A DNA stretch of 7,934 bases, from contig CAMAYM010000114.1 of NCBI GenBank assembly GCA_945862495.1, positions 1 through 7,934 on the forward strand, read 5' to 3'. The notes below the pieces were generated by a model, which was given only the letters and a program-made list of their open reading frames with translations, ran no database searches and was not told where the DNA came from. Position 1 is the stretch's first letter. Each line of letters opens with the position of its first letter. A program made the position numbers and the translations under genes. Positions 5,917-7,934 of this stretch are shown here, in pieces. This DNA is from Bordetella parapertussis (GTDB lineage: Bacteria; Pseudomonadota; Gammaproteobacteria; Burkholderiales; Burkholderiaceae_B).

Positions 5917-7692
5917 CTACTCTTCGCGAAATTGCATTTGATAGAGCGCAGCATATGCGCCCCCACGGGCGAGTAGCTCGGTGTGTGAGCCTTGTTCAAT
6001 AACTTGACCGTGATCCATGACAACGATCATATCGGCATTTTGAACGGTGGATAAGCGATGGGCAATCACGAGTGTGGTCCTGCCCTTCATCAAGGTTTCA
6101 AGCGAAGCTTGAACTTGGCGCTCAGACTCATTGTCGAGCGCCGAGGTGGCCTCATCTAGTATCAAAATCGGTGCGTTTTTAATCAACGCACGTGCAATTG
6201 CTAGCCGCTGGCGTTGGCCGCCAGATAAGCGCGTTGCATTTTCACCTACTTGTGTTTGCAAGCCGAGAGGAAGACCCTCAACGAATTCAAATAAGTTGGC
6301 AGCCTCCAGCGCGCTTCGAATTTCTGCCTCTGAAGCCTCATGGAGGGCACCATACCCAACGTTGACAGCAATCGTATCGTCAAAAAGCACAACATCTTGG
6401 CTAACAAGCGATAATTGCTCGCGCAAAGCGCGTAGATTGAGCGAGTTGATATCGCGCCCGTCAATCAAAATCTCGCCCGTCGAAGGGGAGATGAAACGCG
6501 GCAACATGTTGACCAACGTTGTCTTGCCACTCCCTGAGCGTCCGACCAGAGCAACCGTCTGCCCTGGCGCAACAATAATCGATACATTCGACAGCGTATC
6601 CTTCTGCGCATCAGAAAAGCGATGCGCAACCTGGCGAAACTCCACACGACCCTGCGCCCTACCCTCGAAACGCCCAGTTCCAGTCTCTGGTTCAGAAGGT
6701 TGGTCAACAAGTGTGAACACGCTTTCAGCTGCCACCAGCATTTTTTGCATACGTCCGGCGACCTTGGTCAGACGTTTGATGGGATCAAAAATTTGTGCAA
6801 GCGCTGCCATAAACGCCGCAAAACTTCCGACGGTGAGCGTCCCAGCATTCGCTTGGTTGAGCGCGACTGCAATGACGGCCGCCACGGCGATTGAGATAAT
6901 GACCTGCGTGATTGGCGTCATTGCGGCATCGGAAGTCGCTGCACGCATATCAAAACGCCTTAGGCGTCCACTCACATAAGAAAAGCGGCTGCGTTCGAAT
7001 TCATATCCGTCAAAGAGCTTAACGACCCGTTGACCGTCGATGCCCTCGCTCACTACCCGCGTCAGTTCGGCATTCATGTTGACCGTGTCTTGATTGATTC
7101 GACGCAAACGGGCAATAAAAGAACGGGAGATCAACACTGAAATTGGCATCGTCACCAAAATGATCAGCGTGAGCTCCCAGGACATATAGAGCAACACACC
7201 TATCATTGCGATCACAACAAGCGTCTCACGCACAATCACGGTTAAGACTTCAGTCGCATAACTCGTCACGTTACCGGCATCGACCGTGAAACGATTGAGT
7301 AGTCGACCAGTATCGCCTTTTTTGAAATCGCTGTCTGGCATGGTCAGCAATTTTTCGAACATATCGCGTCTGACACCCAACAAGACGTTATTAGCGACCC
7401 AAGCAAGCAGATAGTCACTAAAAAAGTTACAAATCCCGCGAAATAAAATCAACGTAATGATCACTAGAGGGACTTGCCAGACATATTCGGGCTTGCCACC
7501 CGAAAAACCCTCATCCAGCAGCGGCTTCATTGCGACCGCCAACGTCGGCTGCGCGGCAGCAGCGCCGGCCATAAACAGTATAGCGAGTGCGAGCCCTTTC
7601 CAGTAGTTGCCCACACGGCTGTAGATACGCATCCACAAACTGTTTTGAAACGACTGAGCAGATACAGGTGCTGATTCGGCGGGTGATGTCAA
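5917..7692 (-). CDS. msbA: Lipid A/LPS core flippase MsbA (ABC exporter)
   Basis: Half-size ABC exporter, 591 residues (E. coli MsbA is 582). As a homodimer in the inner membrane it flips lipid A-core to the periplasmic leaflet. The N-terminal transmembrane domain has six predicted segments (about 34-54, 72-92, 147-168, 172-192, 259-281, 285-305), with MsbA-like stretches such as MKPLLDEGFSGG (55-66). The ATPase domain has Walker A GRSGSGKT (384-391, Lys390), Q-loop Gln432, signature LSGGQ (489-493), Walker B ILILDE (509-514, catalytic Glu514) and switch His545 in IAHRLST, so it should be active. The reading frame opens at TTG 7692, three codons after a stop, without a clear Shine-Dalgarno. 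The first in-frame ATG is at 7632 (residue 21), so the exact start is uncertain. It heads a minus-strand run of four genes and is divergent from a heptosyltransferase-like gene, which supports an LPS role. Confidence 0.94.
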   Translation of the reverse strand: MTSPAESAPVSAQSFQNSLWMRIYSRVGNYWKGLALAILFMAGAAAAQPTLAVAMKPLLDEGFSGGKPEYVWQVPLVIITLILFRGICNFFSDYLLAWVANNVLLGVRRDMFEKLLTMPDSDFKKGDTGRLLNRFTVDAGNVTSYATEVLTVIVRETLVVIAMIGVLLYMSWELTLIILVTMPISVLISRSFIARLRRINQDTVNMNAELTRVVSEGIDGQRVVKLFDGYEFERSRFSYVSGRLRRFDMRAATSDAAMTPITQVIISIAVAAVIAVALNQANAGTLTVGSFAAFMAALAQIFDPIKRLTKVAGRMQKMLVAAESVFTLVDQPSEPETGTGRFEGRAQGRVEFRQVAHRFSDAQKDTLSNVSIIVAPGQTVALVGRSGSGKTTLVNMLPRFISPSTGEILIDGRDINSLNLRALREQLSLVSQDVVLFDDTIAVNVGYGALHEASEAEIRSALEAANLFEFVEGLPLGLQTQVGENATRLSGGQRQRLAIARALIKNAPILILDEATSALDNESERQVQASLETLMKGRTTLVIAHRLSTVQNADMIVVMDHGQVIEQGSHTELLARGGAYAALYQMQFREE

Positions 7693-7702
7693 AATGAGGC
7701 TC

Positions 7703-7728
7703 TAAAATCAGATAATTTAATGATTTTA
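7703..7728. promoter_or_regulatory. AT-rich dyad in the msbA/glycosyltransferase divergent spacer
   Basis: TAAAATCA (7703-7710) and TGATTTTA (7721-7728) form a perfect 8-bp inverted repeat around a 10-nt centre. Each arm begins with TAAAAT, 5 of 6 to the -10 consensus, read outward on opposite strands. The minus-strand copy (7728-7723) would start transcription near 7716, about 24 nt before the msbA start. No good -35 box is found for either copy. It may be an operator, a msbA -10 element or a chance AT-rich palindrome. Confidence 0.35.
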
Positions 7729-7788
7729 CTCGTCTGAGCCACCCGACGTCACCAATGTATCAGTCCCTCAACACAAACAGACCTCAAC

Positions 7789-7934
7789 ATGACCGCGCAA
7801 GCCTTAAATAAACACTCGACTCCCATTCTGATTCGCCTGCCAAACTGGATCGGTGATGTCTGTATGTGCCTGCCGGCGCTCCACTTATTGGCCCAGGCCG
7901 GAGTACCTGTTGTGGTGTGTGCGCGAGAATGGGC
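7789..7934 (+). CDS. Glycosyltransferase family 9 (LPS heptosyltransferase-like), N-terminal fragment
   Basis: An open frame begins with ATG at 7789 and runs off the window after 48 complete codons, ending in an Ala codon. The visible protein reads through a short polar lead into ILIRLPNWIGDVCMCLPALHLL (13-34) and then VPVVVCAREWA. This is the first Rossmann strand and loop of ADP-heptose:LPS heptosyltransferases (WaaC/WaaF type, GT9). Asp23 in NWIGD matches the conserved Asp thought to act as catalytic base. The family adds heptose, or in some relatives another sugar, to the inner core of lipopolysaccharide. Divergent placement next to msbA fits that role. No convincing Shine-Dalgarno is seen before the ATG. 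Which heptosyltransferase it is cannot be decided from this fragment. Confidence 0.8.
   Translation, partial: MTAQALNKHSTPILIRLPNWIGDVCMCLPALHLLAQAGVPVVVCAREW

Noticed and set aside
6131..6979. Long open frame (282 codons) on the plus strand
   Set aside because: It lies wholly antisense to the msbA ATPase and membrane domains. Its translation is Ser/Arg/Ala-rich with no recognisable fold, and it has no ribosome binding site. It is a coding shadow.

Overview
The window looks like a chromosomal segment of a betaproteobacterium, most likely order Burkholderiales and perhaps Alcaligenaceae. This is inferred from a Bug-type (tripartite tricarboxylate transporter) periplasmic receptor, an RNase G of proteobacterial type, and msbA lying beside an LPS heptosyltransferase-like gene. 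Base composition looks moderate, near 50% GC by eye (not counted), which is lower than Bordetella or Burkholderia. The genus cannot be fixed from sequence reading alone. I see no mobile elements, CRISPR arrays, tRNAs or rRNAs.

Layout. Plus strand, left: the 3' three-quarters of ribonuclease G (1-1169, cut by the window edge). A 161-nt spacer follows with a possible promoter and a repeated 8-mer. Next is a two-gene unit of a secreted Bug solute-binding receptor (1331-2326) and, 3 nt later, a cobalamin-independent methionine-synthase-like (MetE C-terminal domain only) protein (2330-3373). Minus strand, right: an apparent four-gene operon read from 7692 down to 3409. It runs msbA (lipid A flippase), a nitroreductase-family flavoprotein, a 78-aa GatC/AtzG-like protein and an amidase-signature hydrolase. 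The last two genes overlap by ATGA. The two transcription units converge at 3374-3408, where a perfect 9-bp inverted repeat contains both stop codons. At the right edge a family 9 glycosyltransferase (heptosyltransferase-like) starts on the plus strand, divergent from msbA across a 96-nt spacer holding an AT-rich dyad.

How the genes fit together. RNase G (RNA processing), msbA and the glycosyltransferase (lipopolysaccharide export and assembly) are housekeeping functions. Between them lies an accessory metabolic block. The receptor probably binds an unknown carboxylate or amide-like small molecule for uptake, although no TctA/TctB membrane partners are in the window. The MetE-like protein keeps the full zinc site and so probably moves a methyl group to or from a thiol. 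The amidase with its small partner resembles AtzE/AtzG-type and GatA/GatC-type pairs, and the nitroreductase could reduce a nitro, quinone or related electrophilic substrate. A shared catabolic route is possible but is inference only.

Nothing here is clearly a new defence or mobile system. The points most worth a second look are the Bug/MetE-like operon, the amidase with its small subunit, and the attachment of these enzymes to msbA.
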